From: Kiritimatiellia bacterium
GTDB lineage: Bacteria > Verrucomicrobiota > Kiritimatiellia > RFP12 > UBA1067
Direction of reading: 5' to 3'
DNA length: 64,000 nt
Assembly (NCBI GenBank): GCA_017514235.1
Contig: JAFWKK010000039.1
Location: 62,001-126,000, forward strand
Shown here: piece after piece, positions 41,512 through 48,903 of the stretch
Layout of the letters: each line of letters begins with the position of its first letter
Position numbering within the stretch: position 1 is the stretch's first letter
The notes under the pieces: generated by a model
Told to the model about the DNA's origin: nothing
Seen by the model: only the letters and a program-made list of their open reading frames with translations
Databases searched by the model: none
Program-made: the position numbers and the translations under genes

Positions 41512-43242
41512 ATGATGAATGCCACCATGCTCTCGTCCATGCTCGCGTGCGCCGCTCTAGTGGCGTCCGCCGCATGCCCGGACGAGCCGAAGCATACCGT
41601 CGCCGAAATCCAGTTCCCGGAGCGGGTGTTCACGAACGCCGCAGGACGCATCTGCGCCGACTTCGGGAAGGACGCGTTCGGGTGGCTAGAGATCGACGCT
41701 CCCGCAGCCGGGCTCGACTACTTCCTCGCCATGGGCGAGCACCTGCAAGGCGACGGGACGCTGAACCGTATGCCTCCGCCTTGCGTCCGTTGCGCCGGCG
41801 TCAGGTGGCACACGGAAAAGTCCGGGGTCCAGCGCCTGCCAGTTCCGCCGGACCTTCGCAACCTCTTTGCCGCAAAGGAAGGCGCGGCAATCGCCCTGCC
41901 AAAGGAGTTCGGCACCGTCATGCCGTTCAGGGCCGTGGAGATATACGACTGCGCGTTCCCGGTGACGAAGGAAACCATCCGACGCCATGTCGTCACGTAT
42001 CCGGCGGACCGCGCCGAGTCGTCGTTCTCATGTGATGACGCCCGCCTGACCGCAGTCTGGGACTTCTGCAAGCATTCCATGTTCGCGACTTCGTTCGCCG
42101 GGCAGTTCGTCGACGGCGACCGCGAGCGGATACCTTACGAGGCCGACTCCTACGTGTCGCAGCTCAACTGGTATGCGGTATCATCCGACTACGCCTATCC
42201 GCGCCGATCGATCGAATATCTCTACACGCACCCGACGTGGCCGACGGAGTTCCGCCTGATTTCCATACTGAGCGCCCGGGCGGACTGGCTGTGGACTGGC
42301 GACACGCGCTCGCTGGAACGCAATTACGACATGCTCAGGCGCGACAAGCTCCTCATGTCGCACCGCCGGGACGACGGGCTCCTGGTCAGCGGCGGCGAAC
42401 GCCTTCCACACCCGCACCTGACCAACAGGCTCGGACTGGCTGACATAGTGGACTGGCCGAAGTCCGAACGCGACAACTTCGAGTTCCGTGACGTGAACGC
42501 CGTCGTCAACGCTTTCCACTACCAAGCTCTCGTGGCGATGGCGGAGATCGCGTCGGCCCTGGGAAAGAACGCCGATGCCGAGGCGTTCAAGGCCCAGGCC
42601 AACGATACGTATGCGGCCTTCCAGCGCGTATTCTTCGACGCCGAGCGCGGGCTTTACCTGGACGGCGAAGGAGCGCGCCACTCTTCGCTCCATGCGAACG
42701 CCATAGCGCTTGCGTTCGGCCTTGTGCCGGAAGCCCGCATCAGCAAGGTCGCCGATTGGGTGGAGTCCCGAGGCATGGCCTGCAGCGTGTATTTCTCGCA
42801 GTATCTTCTCGAGGCTCTCTACCGCACGGGACGCGACAAGTCGGCCCTGCGCCTTCTGACGGCGGAGAACGACCGGAGCTGGATCGGCATGATGAAGCAG
42901 GGCGCAACCATCACAATGGAGGCGTGGAACAGCCGTGTGAAGCCCAACCTGGACTGGAACCATGCGTGGGGCGCGACGCCTCTCAATGCGATCTCCCGCT
43001 TCCTGCTGGGCGTAACGCCGCTCGAACCGGGCTTCAGGAAGATCGCCATCCGTCCGCAGACGGGCGGCCTCAAAGAGGTGTCCGCCACAGTGCCCACGTG
43101 CGCCGGACCAGTGACCCTGAAGATTTCGCAGGACGTGCTGGAGTTCAGTTCGCCCGCGCCGACGGAGGCGACCTTCGCAGACGTCACGCGCACCTTTCCG
43201 CCCGGGAAACATCAGATGAAGGCCCCGGATGACAAACGATAG
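41512..43242 (+). CDS. Secreted alpha-L-rhamnosidase, GH78-like
   Basis: About 576 residues from ATG 41512. The frame's ATG at 41503 overlaps the -10 box and is unlikely. MMNATMLSSMLACAALVASAAC is a signal peptide, possibly with a lipobox cysteine. The (alpha/alpha)6 catalytic domain carries FAGQFVDGDRERIPYEADSY, where the D-G-D-R-E-R type motif holds the general acid, and ATITMEAWNSRVKPNLDWNHAWGATP with the second acidic residue. The C-terminal domain reads LGVTPLEPGFRKIAIRPQTGGLKEVSATVPT, standard in GH78. N-terminal accessory domains are reduced. It is co-transcribed with the triple esterase 8 bases downstream, suggesting acetylated rhamnose-containing glycans as target. Confidence 0.85.
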   Translation: MMNATMLSSMLACAALVASAACPDEPKHTVAEIQFPERVFTNAAGRICADFGKDAFGWLEIDAPAAGLDYFLAMGEHLQGDGTLNRMPPPCVRCAGVRWHTEKSGVQRLPVPPDLRNLFAAKEGAAIALPKEFGTVMPFRAVEIYDCAFPVTKETIRRHVVTYPADRAESSFSCDDARLTAVWDFCKHSMFATSFAGQFVDGDRERIPYEADSYVSQLNWYAVSSDYAYPRRSIEYLYTHPTWPTEFRLISILSARADWLWTGDTRSLERNYDMLRRDKLLMSHRRDDGLLVSGGERLPHPHLTNRLGLADIVDWPKSERDNFEFRDVNAVVNAFHYQALVAMAEIASALGKNADAEAFKAQANDTYAAFQRVFFDAERGLYLDGEGARHSSLHANAIALAFGLVPEARISKVADWVESRGMACSVYFSQYLLEALYRTGRDKSALRLLTAENDRSWIGMMKQGATITMEAWNSRVKPNLDWNHAWGATPLNAISRFLLGVTPLEPGFRKIAIRPQTGGLKEVSATVPTCAGPVTLKISQDVLEFSSPAPTEATFADVTRTFPPGKHQMKAPDDKR

Positions 43243-43250
43243 AAGGAAAA

Positions 43251-45857
43251 ATGACAATGAGAAGAACGTGTTTCATCATGTCGGTCGTGGCGCTTGCCGC
43301 GGCATCCCAGGCTTCGTTCGGGCCGCTCACGCCGTCGGCGAAACCATACGAGCGCGAGTACATCTGGCCGGACGGGAAGATGCCAGACGTACAGCCGCAC
43401 CAGGTCGCTGCAAAAACCGGCGAAAAGAACAGCCCCGACTTCAAGGCCGATAACTTCCGCCGCCCATACATCGACTGGTATGCGCCCAACCCGGAATGCA
43501 AGACCGACCTCTGCGTCATTACCATCTCCGGCGGCGGGTTCTACACCTGCTGCGACGCCGAACGGCTCCAGCCGGCCATCGACAGGTTCGTCAAGGCGGG
43601 CGTCACTGTCGCAGACGTCACGTACCGCACACCGCGTCCGAACGGCCTGCCGATCCACCAGTCGGCGTGGGAAGACGTGCAGCGCGCAGTGCGCGTGGTG
43701 CGTTCGGAGGCGGCGAAGCGCGGGTTCAATCCGGACAAGATCGGCGCGACAGGAATCTCCGCCGGATCCAAGGCGCTGCTGCTCGTGGCGACGAGTTCGC
43801 TTACGCCAGCATACGCGCCAGTTGACGATATCGACAGCCTGCCGTGCAGCCTGCTCTTCGCGATTCCGCAGGCCCCGGCGTACGTGCTCACAGACGGCGA
43901 AGGCACGCCGAACTCGCGAGACGGCGACGCGCCGGACGTGACGCTCGTGCCGGAGCTGAAGTTTGACGAAAAGACATGTCCGATGTGCTTCTTCCAAGGC
44001 GGCATAGACGAGTACTCGCCCTTCGGCTCCACGCAGATTTACCGCCAGCTCCGCCGAATGAAGATACCCGCCGAGGTGCATCTTTTCGCCGACCGCTGGC
44101 ACGGCTTCCACGGCGACATGAACAAGGGCGACGACGCCGCAGGCTGGGACCACTGGTTCCATCGCGCCGAGGAGTTCATCCGCCAGATGAACTACGACGG
44201 GCGGCTTGGAACTGACGAGGCGCTGTCGCACCGCTTCGCGAGCGACGAAAGCCGCGGCACGTTGGAGAATGAGGACCTCTGGCCGGCCGGCAAGATGCCG
44301 CCCGGCTACACCAACCAGTGCACGCCTTTCATCGAATGGCATTTTCCGAAAGAGCTGAAGACGCGGGCGATCCAGATCATCTTCTCCGGCGGCGGATACC
44401 ACTGGAACAAGCCGGAAGGCATGGAAGTGACGCCTGCGAGACGCTACCTGAACGCGAAGGGAATGACGGTCGTCACGCTCAAGTACCGCGAGCCTCGTCC
44501 GGCAGGAGGCCTCGCAAAGCACACGTCCGCCTGGCAGGACCTGCAGCGCACCGTCCGCATCGTCCGCTCAAAGGCGGCGGCAAAGGGGCTCGACCCCGAC
44601 CGCATCGGCATAATGGGCGGCTCGGCCGGCGGGCACCTCGCGCTGATGGGGGCCACGTCGTCGCGGCACAAGTCCTACCTGCCGATCGACGCCATCGACA
44701 AGACGCCTTGCAACGTGCAGTGGGCCGTAGCCATATATCCGGCATATTCGCTCACGGACGGCGTCGATTGCAAGAACACGGCCGGCGGGAACAGCGACGG
44801 CGACAGGCTAGTGCCTGAGTTCTCGTTCGACCTCGACACGTGTCCCGTTCTCTTCATCCACGGCGATGCGGACGGATACTCGTCCATGGCGTCGGTCAAG
44901 GCGTGGGAGCAGCTGCGACGGATGGGCATCCAGGGCGAAGTGCACACGTTAGCAAAGCGAGACCACTGCTTCCAGGCCAAGTCCGCACCCGGCACCGGCA
45001 GCTACACCTACCTTGACCGCATCTGGGAGTTCTTGAACCACAAGGGATACAACACGCCGACTTCGCTCCTGAACCTGATCGCAGCCAAGCACAAGGTCAT
45101 CAGGCAAGACATGTGGCACGGCTATTCGCGGGTCATCTTCGATTTCAAGGGCCATCAGGCGTGGATTGTGGTGCCGAACGGCGAATGGGCTGCCGGCCAT
45201 CCGTGGACATGGACCATGCAGTGGGCCGATGCATACGTCGAGAGGACCGGCGTGCCTGACATGCTCGGGAAAGGCTGGCGGCACGTCACGATCGACACGT
45301 TCAGTCACAGGATGGACGAAGAGGGTCTTCGCGTGAGCCAGGCGTTCCAGAAGTACCTCGTCGACGAACTTGGCTTCGCGGCGAAGGCGAACCTCGTCGG
45401 CATGAGTTGGGGCGGATTCTTCTCGGTGCGCTATGCCGCGGCGTTTCCTGACTGTGTGTCGAGGATATACCTTGACGCTCCGCTCCTGACGCTTGGCGGC
45501 GGATTCGGCGTTTCGGACGGCGCACCGTCCGGCGCGGCGGCGCAGATCGGACCCTGGGCCGGCATGCTGCCGAAAGACGGCGACTGGCTTGCCGACCCGC
45601 GAATGCCGGTGAACATGGCAGGCGCGATCGCCAAGGCGGGAATCCCCGTCCTTCTGCTCTACGGCGACCATGACCAGACCGTCAAGCCGGCGTACAACTG
45701 CGAGCCGTTCGCGGAACGCTTTAAGGCCGCCGGAGGGACGATTGCCGTGCGGAAGCGCGCAGCGTTCGGGCATCACCCGCACGGCGAAGATCCCGGCGCG
45801 ACCCGGCGCATTACGGATTTCTTCACGACCCCCTTGCGGAACACGTCCGCTTTATGA
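43251..45857 (+). CDS. Secreted triple-domain alpha/beta-hydrolase (carbohydrate esterase candidate)
   Basis: 868 residues with a signal peptide (MTMRRTCFIMSVVALAAASQA). Three alpha/beta-hydrolase domains follow. Domain 1 (about 45-310): SGGGF oxyanion loop, nucleophile Ser170 in GISAGS, histidine in ADRWHGFHG. Domain 2 (about 330-600), similar in layout to domain 1: SGGGY, Ser458 in GGSAGGH, D-G-D-A-D, histidine in AKRDHCF. Domain 3 (about 610-868), of another subfamily: Ser719 in GMSWGG, LYGDHDQTV, histidine in FGHHPHG. Domains 1 and 2 resemble the BD-FAE/xylan-esterase type; domain 3 resembles general lipase-like hydrolases. Domains 1 and 2 share the WPDGKMP/WPAGKMP entry, so they probably arose by internal duplication. 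AAGGAAAA precedes the ATG. Confidence 0.85.
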   Translation: MTMRRTCFIMSVVALAAASQASFGPLTPSAKPYEREYIWPDGKMPDVQPHQVAAKTGEKNSPDFKADNFRRPYIDWYAPNPECKTDLCVITISGGGFYTCCDAERLQPAIDRFVKAGVTVADVTYRTPRPNGLPIHQSAWEDVQRAVRVVRSEAAKRGFNPDKIGATGISAGSKALLLVATSSLTPAYAPVDDIDSLPCSLLFAIPQAPAYVLTDGEGTPNSRDGDAPDVTLVPELKFDEKTCPMCFFQGGIDEYSPFGSTQIYRQLRRMKIPAEVHLFADRWHGFHGDMNKGDDAAGWDHWFHRAEEFIRQMNYDGRLGTDEALSHRFASDESRGTLENEDLWPAGKMPPGYTNQCTPFIEWHFPKELKTRAIQIIFSGGGYHWNKPEGMEVTPARRYLNAKGMTVVTLKYREPRPAGGLAKHTSAWQDLQRTVRIVRSKAAAKGLDPDRIGIMGGSAGGHLALMGATSSRHKSYLPIDAIDKTPCNVQWAVAIYPAYSLTDGVDCKNTAGGNSDGDRLVPEFSFDLDTCPVLFIHGDADGYSSMASVKAWEQLRRMGIQGEVHTLAKRDHCFQAKSAPGTGSYTYLDRIWEFLNHKGYNTPTSLLNLIAAKHKVIRQDMWHGYSRVIFDFKGHQAWIVVPNGEWAAGHPWTWTMQWADAYVERTGVPDMLGKGWRHVTIDTFSHRMDEEGLRVSQAFQKYLVDELGFAAKANLVGMSWGGFFSVRYAAAFPDCVSRIYLDAPLLTLGGGFGVSDGAPSGAAAQIGPWAGMLPKDGDWLADPRMPVNMAGAIAKAGIPVLLLYGDHDQTVKPAYNCEPFAERFKAAGGTIAVRKRAAFGHHPHGEDPGATRRITDFFTTPLRNTSAL

Positions 45858-45863
45858 TATACT
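45834..45863 (+). promoter_or_regulatory. Promoter of tRNA-Ala
   Basis: TTGCGG at 45834-45839 and TATACT at 45858-45863 are separated by 18 bases. The -35 lies inside the 3' end of the esterase gene. The start near 45870 is 13 bases before the tRNA. Confidence 0.55.
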
Positions 45864-45882
45864 TTATTTTACAGCAAGCGAT

Positions 45883-45958
45883 GGGGAAGTAGCTCAGTTG
45901 GTAGAGCATCACGTTCGCAACGTGGGGGTCGGGAGTTCGAATCTCCTCTTCTCCACCA
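45883..45958 (+). tRNA. tRNA-Ala (CGC)
   Basis: 76 bases with encoded CCA. The acceptor GGGGAAG pairs with CTTCTCC and contains the G3-U70 wobble that identifies alanine tRNA, with discriminator A73. The anticodon loop TTCGCAA gives CGC, reading GCG codons. The T arm has GTTCGAAT. The region just 3' begins the RHS/methyltransferase island, and tRNA 3' ends are common integration sites, but no second copy of the tRNA end was noticed. Confidence 0.95.
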
Positions 45959-46256
45959 TCGCAAAAGTGTATTTCGCCCAATAAAATCAAAGGTGAAATG
46001 CATTTTGTGTTTTATTGATCCGTCGTTGACTCTTGCCGTCTCTTCTTCCCAATGTGACAAGGGGGCAATTCCGGGGGCAAGGATTGAACCTTCCACCGTG
46101 AGAGAATCGGCTTCTGCGCAAAAGGATCAAAAAAATGTGCGCGGCGAGGCTTGATTTCGGTTGGAAAATGTGTAGGCGCAGGCGGACTTTCAGTTGAAAA
46201 ATGTGCAGATGAAGGCAGACTTTCGGTTGAAAAATGTGCGAAAGAAATGATATAGT
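45959..46256. repeat. Intergenic region with four 33-bp-spaced tandem repeats
   Basis: About 300 bases without a supported gene. AAAAATGTG(C/T) starts at 46131, 46164, 46197 and 46230, an exact 33-base period. Each copy carries a variable middle and ends near ACTTTC(A/G)GTTG or a close variant. Repeated GTTGAAAAATGTGC-like terminal arrays recall the ends of IS21-family elements, so this could be a transposon remnant. No transposase is present. The part 45959-46130 shows nothing recognisable. Confidence 0.55.
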
Positions 46257-48350
46257 TTACGCAGGAGGTCGCTTCCCTGTAGGAGTTTTGCTTGTCATTT
46301 CAGCGTAGAGTTTGAAGAGGTGGGCGACGATTTGCGGCTCGGGCGTGTCGGGCGCAAGACCGTAGGCGGCGAGAACGGCGCGGTCGTTTGCCGTATGCGC
46401 GGCGCGAAGGTCGGGCGGCATCGTCAGCGGGTCGTATAGGTCTGCAAGCGATGCGTCGGGATAGCGGGCGCGGGCATCGAGGATGGCTTGAGCAGTTTGG
46501 GATATTTTCTCACACAGAGGCGCGGAGTCGCGGAGGTCAGGCCACGGGAAGTTGTTATAGACTATCGCGGCAGAATAGCGGTAGTCGCTTTTCAGCCGCC
46601 CCGCCACCGCCCGCATCCACGCCATGTGAACCGATGATGTGAGTACGCCGAAATGATAGAGCGTGGCGGAGGGCACAAGAAATACAAGGTCGCTGCAAAT
46701 GGTTTCTAGTGAAAAGAATCCCATTGGAACATACTCACGCCTTTCGGAAGACACTTTGGGCATAAGAAGATAGTTGCCTCTTTCCGGCTGGCGAATTTCC
46801 CCGAAAAGTGTTGGTGTGGTGGCAAGTTTTCTCGTGACACTGCGCTTGCTGGCAAGGCGCATCTCGCGCACCTTCTCCACCGATTCCATCACCGGCGGAA
46901 CAGAGCGAATCAGCGCAGGGGAAACACCCTTCAGCCAAAGACACCAGCGCGATTTCCCGTTTATGAATTCCTGTGAACCGAGCAGTGGGCGGAACATCGC
47001 AACGGCATCGGGATAGCGGGCGACAACATTGTTACGCTCTTCATCGCTCCAGTCGCTAAGGAATCCGCCATCGTTCGGCATTGAGCCGAAGACGAGCGGC
47101 GGCACATCGCAGAGCGGTTTGGTGCGGCTTTCTATCCATGCGTCCGGCGCGTCCATCAGGTAGCCGTTGATATGTGCGGCGGGAATTGCCGTGCCGTTGT
47201 CGAAGATGGTCTTCGTCTTATCACCTGCGGAAGATTGCCCAACATGAAACCCAACGATGACACAATGCACATGGGCTTTCTCGAAAGATTCGTTGTCCCA
47301 ACGGAAGGTGCGGTGCGCGAAGTCGATTGTAAGTCCCTGAGCAAAAAGCGGCTTCCAGAGCGCAGACACGCCGTCGCCTTGCGTGATTGAATTGGTGGAG
47401 ACAAAGGCCACCTTTGTGTTCTCTGTGTTCTTTGTGGCTAAAACACAATCAACCGTTTTCTTGTACCATGCAGTCACATAGTCGAGGTTTCCCACACTCT
47501 GCCCCTTATGCCGAGAATAATGAAGATTGTCCGCCATTGTCATCAGCTGTAAAGGTTGATGCCGCCGGCCATGCTCCCTATTGGTGAACCAACACGAATT
47601 GCCAAGTCTCGTATAATCGCCAACATATCCAAGCCTTTCGGCCTTAGCTTTGTCGGCTGCCGAAACCTGAGTACCCTTCGGCACCGCAAATACCATATCC
47701 GTTGCGAAGCCTGTCGCTCCAAGCCAAATTGTATTTCTCTGAATATGCGGAAACACCTCGGTGTACGAGACAGCGTTCATGTTCCCGATGATAAGAAACT
47801 GCTTTGAGTCCTTTACGTCCTTTGTGGCTCCAATAATCCAACCGAGAAATTCGCGGAAAAGCGAGAACGGCGGATTCGTCACAATGACGTCGGCCTTGTC
47901 CCTCAATCGGCATACCTCATCGCTTCTAAAGTCGCCGTCACCATCGAGGTACTGCCATTCAAGATCATCCAAATCTATTCGCCCGTTCTTGTTCGTGTCG
48001 TGGTCAAGAACAAATATCTTTCCGCGTACTTCCGTTTTCGCGGTGTCGAATTGCGGCGATGCAGTCTCAAATAGAGACGGCTGGTATGGTGTCTTGTACT
48101 TCTTGCTTGCGGCAGCATAGCTTGTCGAGATGAGTTTTTTCAAGCCAAGCCGCTCGAAGTTCTCGGCGAAGAAACGGGTGAACTTGCTCCATTCTGGATC
48201 GTCGCACGGAAGCAGAACCGTCTTGCCCCAGAACGTGTCGGGGTTGTATTCCAAATAGGCGTTCACCTCTTTCTGGATGTCGTTGTACTGCGTGTAGAAC
48301 TCGTCGTTCTTCGCGCTCTTCGCGGCAGATAGCGTTTTGTTCTTGCTCAT
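46257..48350 (-). CDS. Chimeric adenine-specific DNA methyltransferase: EcoRI-methylase-like head, MmeI-like tail
   Basis: 697 residues. Residues about 1-275 match EcoRI-type adenine methylases: NDEFYTQYNDIQKEVNAYL, LLPCDDPEWSKFTRFF, YLDGDGDFRSDEV, catalytic NPPF at 159-162 (NPPFSLFREF), and SCWFTNREHGRRHQPLQLMT. An EF-hand-like DTNKNGRIDLDDLEW loop lies before the catalytic motif. From about 285 on, NLDYVTAWYKK, AFVSTNSITQGDGVSALW, FAHRTFRWDNES, KAHVHCVIVGF, EFINGKSRWCLWL, HMAWMRAVAGRLKSDYRYS, VYNNFPWP and SLADLYDPLTMPP match the latter part and target-recognition region of MmeI-like methylases. ATG 48350 has AGGTG upstream and is 10 bases after the preceding gene. No endonuclease is seen nearby. 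Confidence 0.85.
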   Translation of the reverse strand: MSKNKTLSAAKSAKNDEFYTQYNDIQKEVNAYLEYNPDTFWGKTVLLPCDDPEWSKFTRFFAENFERLGLKKLISTSYAAASKKYKTPYQPSLFETASPQFDTAKTEVRGKIFVLDHDTNKNGRIDLDDLEWQYLDGDGDFRSDEVCRLRDKADVIVTNPPFSLFREFLGWIIGATKDVKDSKQFLIIGNMNAVSYTEVFPHIQRNTIWLGATGFATDMVFAVPKGTQVSAADKAKAERLGYVGDYTRLGNSCWFTNREHGRRHQPLQLMTMADNLHYSRHKGQSVGNLDYVTAWYKKTVDCVLATKNTENTKVAFVSTNSITQGDGVSALWKPLFAQGLTIDFAHRTFRWDNESFEKAHVHCVIVGFHVGQSSAGDKTKTIFDNGTAIPAAHINGYLMDAPDAWIESRTKPLCDVPPLVFGSMPNDGGFLSDWSDEERNNVVARYPDAVAMFRPLLGSQEFINGKSRWCLWLKGVSPALIRSVPPVMESVEKVREMRLASKRSVTRKLATTPTLFGEIRQPERGNYLLMPKVSSERREYVPMGFFSLETICSDLVFLVPSATLYHFGVLTSSVHMAWMRAVAGRLKSDYRYSAAIVYNNFPWPDLRDSAPLCEKISQTAQAILDARARYPDASLADLYDPLTMPPDLRAAHTANDRAVLAAYGLAPDTPEPQIVAHLFKLYAEMTSKTPTGKRPPA

Positions 48351-48360
48351 AGGGCACCTT

Positions 48361-48903
48361 TCATTTGTCAAATACCTTTACAACTATAATCTCAGCATCT
48401 GGGAAATTGCGAAGCAATTCCTCGACTTCACCGTAGCATCTTATCTCTGCGGTCAACTTGGTTTCCAGCGGCACATCTTCCGGAGCATTGAAAATACCGT
48501 AGCAGTAGTTGTTTTTTCCGTTCACACCGCGAAGAATTCGAGCATTTCCTTTTTCCTTCTTATACAACATCCGTCCATCTTCACTTCGGACAACAACATT
48601 AATGCCTACATTGCTGTTCCAATATGAAACGGCTTTGTTCCAGTCCGCCTGGATTCCGGCTATCTGTATTTCGTACCGCCCCCTATACTTGCATGCAAAT
48701 TTAAGGCTGAAAAAACCTTTTCGAAGAGGTGTTCTGTCAAGTGGCACATAGAAATCACTGGGCGGAAGATTGTACTCAACCAGCCAACCGACAATCGGAA
48801 TCCTGACGACGATTTTGAACACATGATGCCATTCTATCTCCGCACAAAGTAGTGCCGATACCAAAATCAAGCCTCCAAAAATGCATTTCCATTTTGCACT
48901 CAT
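48361..48903 (-). CDS. Candidate immunity/partner protein of the orphan RHS module (180 aa)
   Basis: I do not recognise a family. 180 residues: a hydrophobic N-terminal segment (CIFGGLILVSALLCAEI) that is a signal anchor or a lipoprotein-like signal, then a beta-rich domain with GRYEIQIAGIQAD and a Cys-containing NNYCYGIF. The DNA is AT-rich. The start overlaps the orphan RHS stop (ATGA), with GGAGG 6 bases upstream, giving tight translational coupling. In RHS loci such a gene directly after the tip normally encodes immunity; here that is inference. A lipoprotein or export-accessory role is also possible. Confidence 0.55.
   Translation of the reverse strand: MSAKWKCIFGGLILVSALLCAEIEWHHVFKIVVRIPIVGWLVEYNLPPSDFYVPLDRTPLRKGFFSLKFACKYRGRYEIQIAGIQADWNKAVSYWNSNVGINVVVRSEDGRMLYKKEKGNARILRGVNGKNNYCYGIFNAPEDVPLETKLTAEIRCYGEVEELLRNFPDAEIIVVKVFDK

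Noticed and set aside
45869..46096. Minus-strand frame crossing tRNA-Ala with RRGDSNSRPP-type sequence
   Set aside because: This peptide pattern is the familiar false translation of a tRNA antisense strand, and there is no ribosome site.
45883..46256. Phage or integrative-element attachment site at the tRNA-Ala 3' end
   Set aside because: No integrase and no second copy of the tRNA 3' sequence were noticed in the window, so integration here is only suspected.
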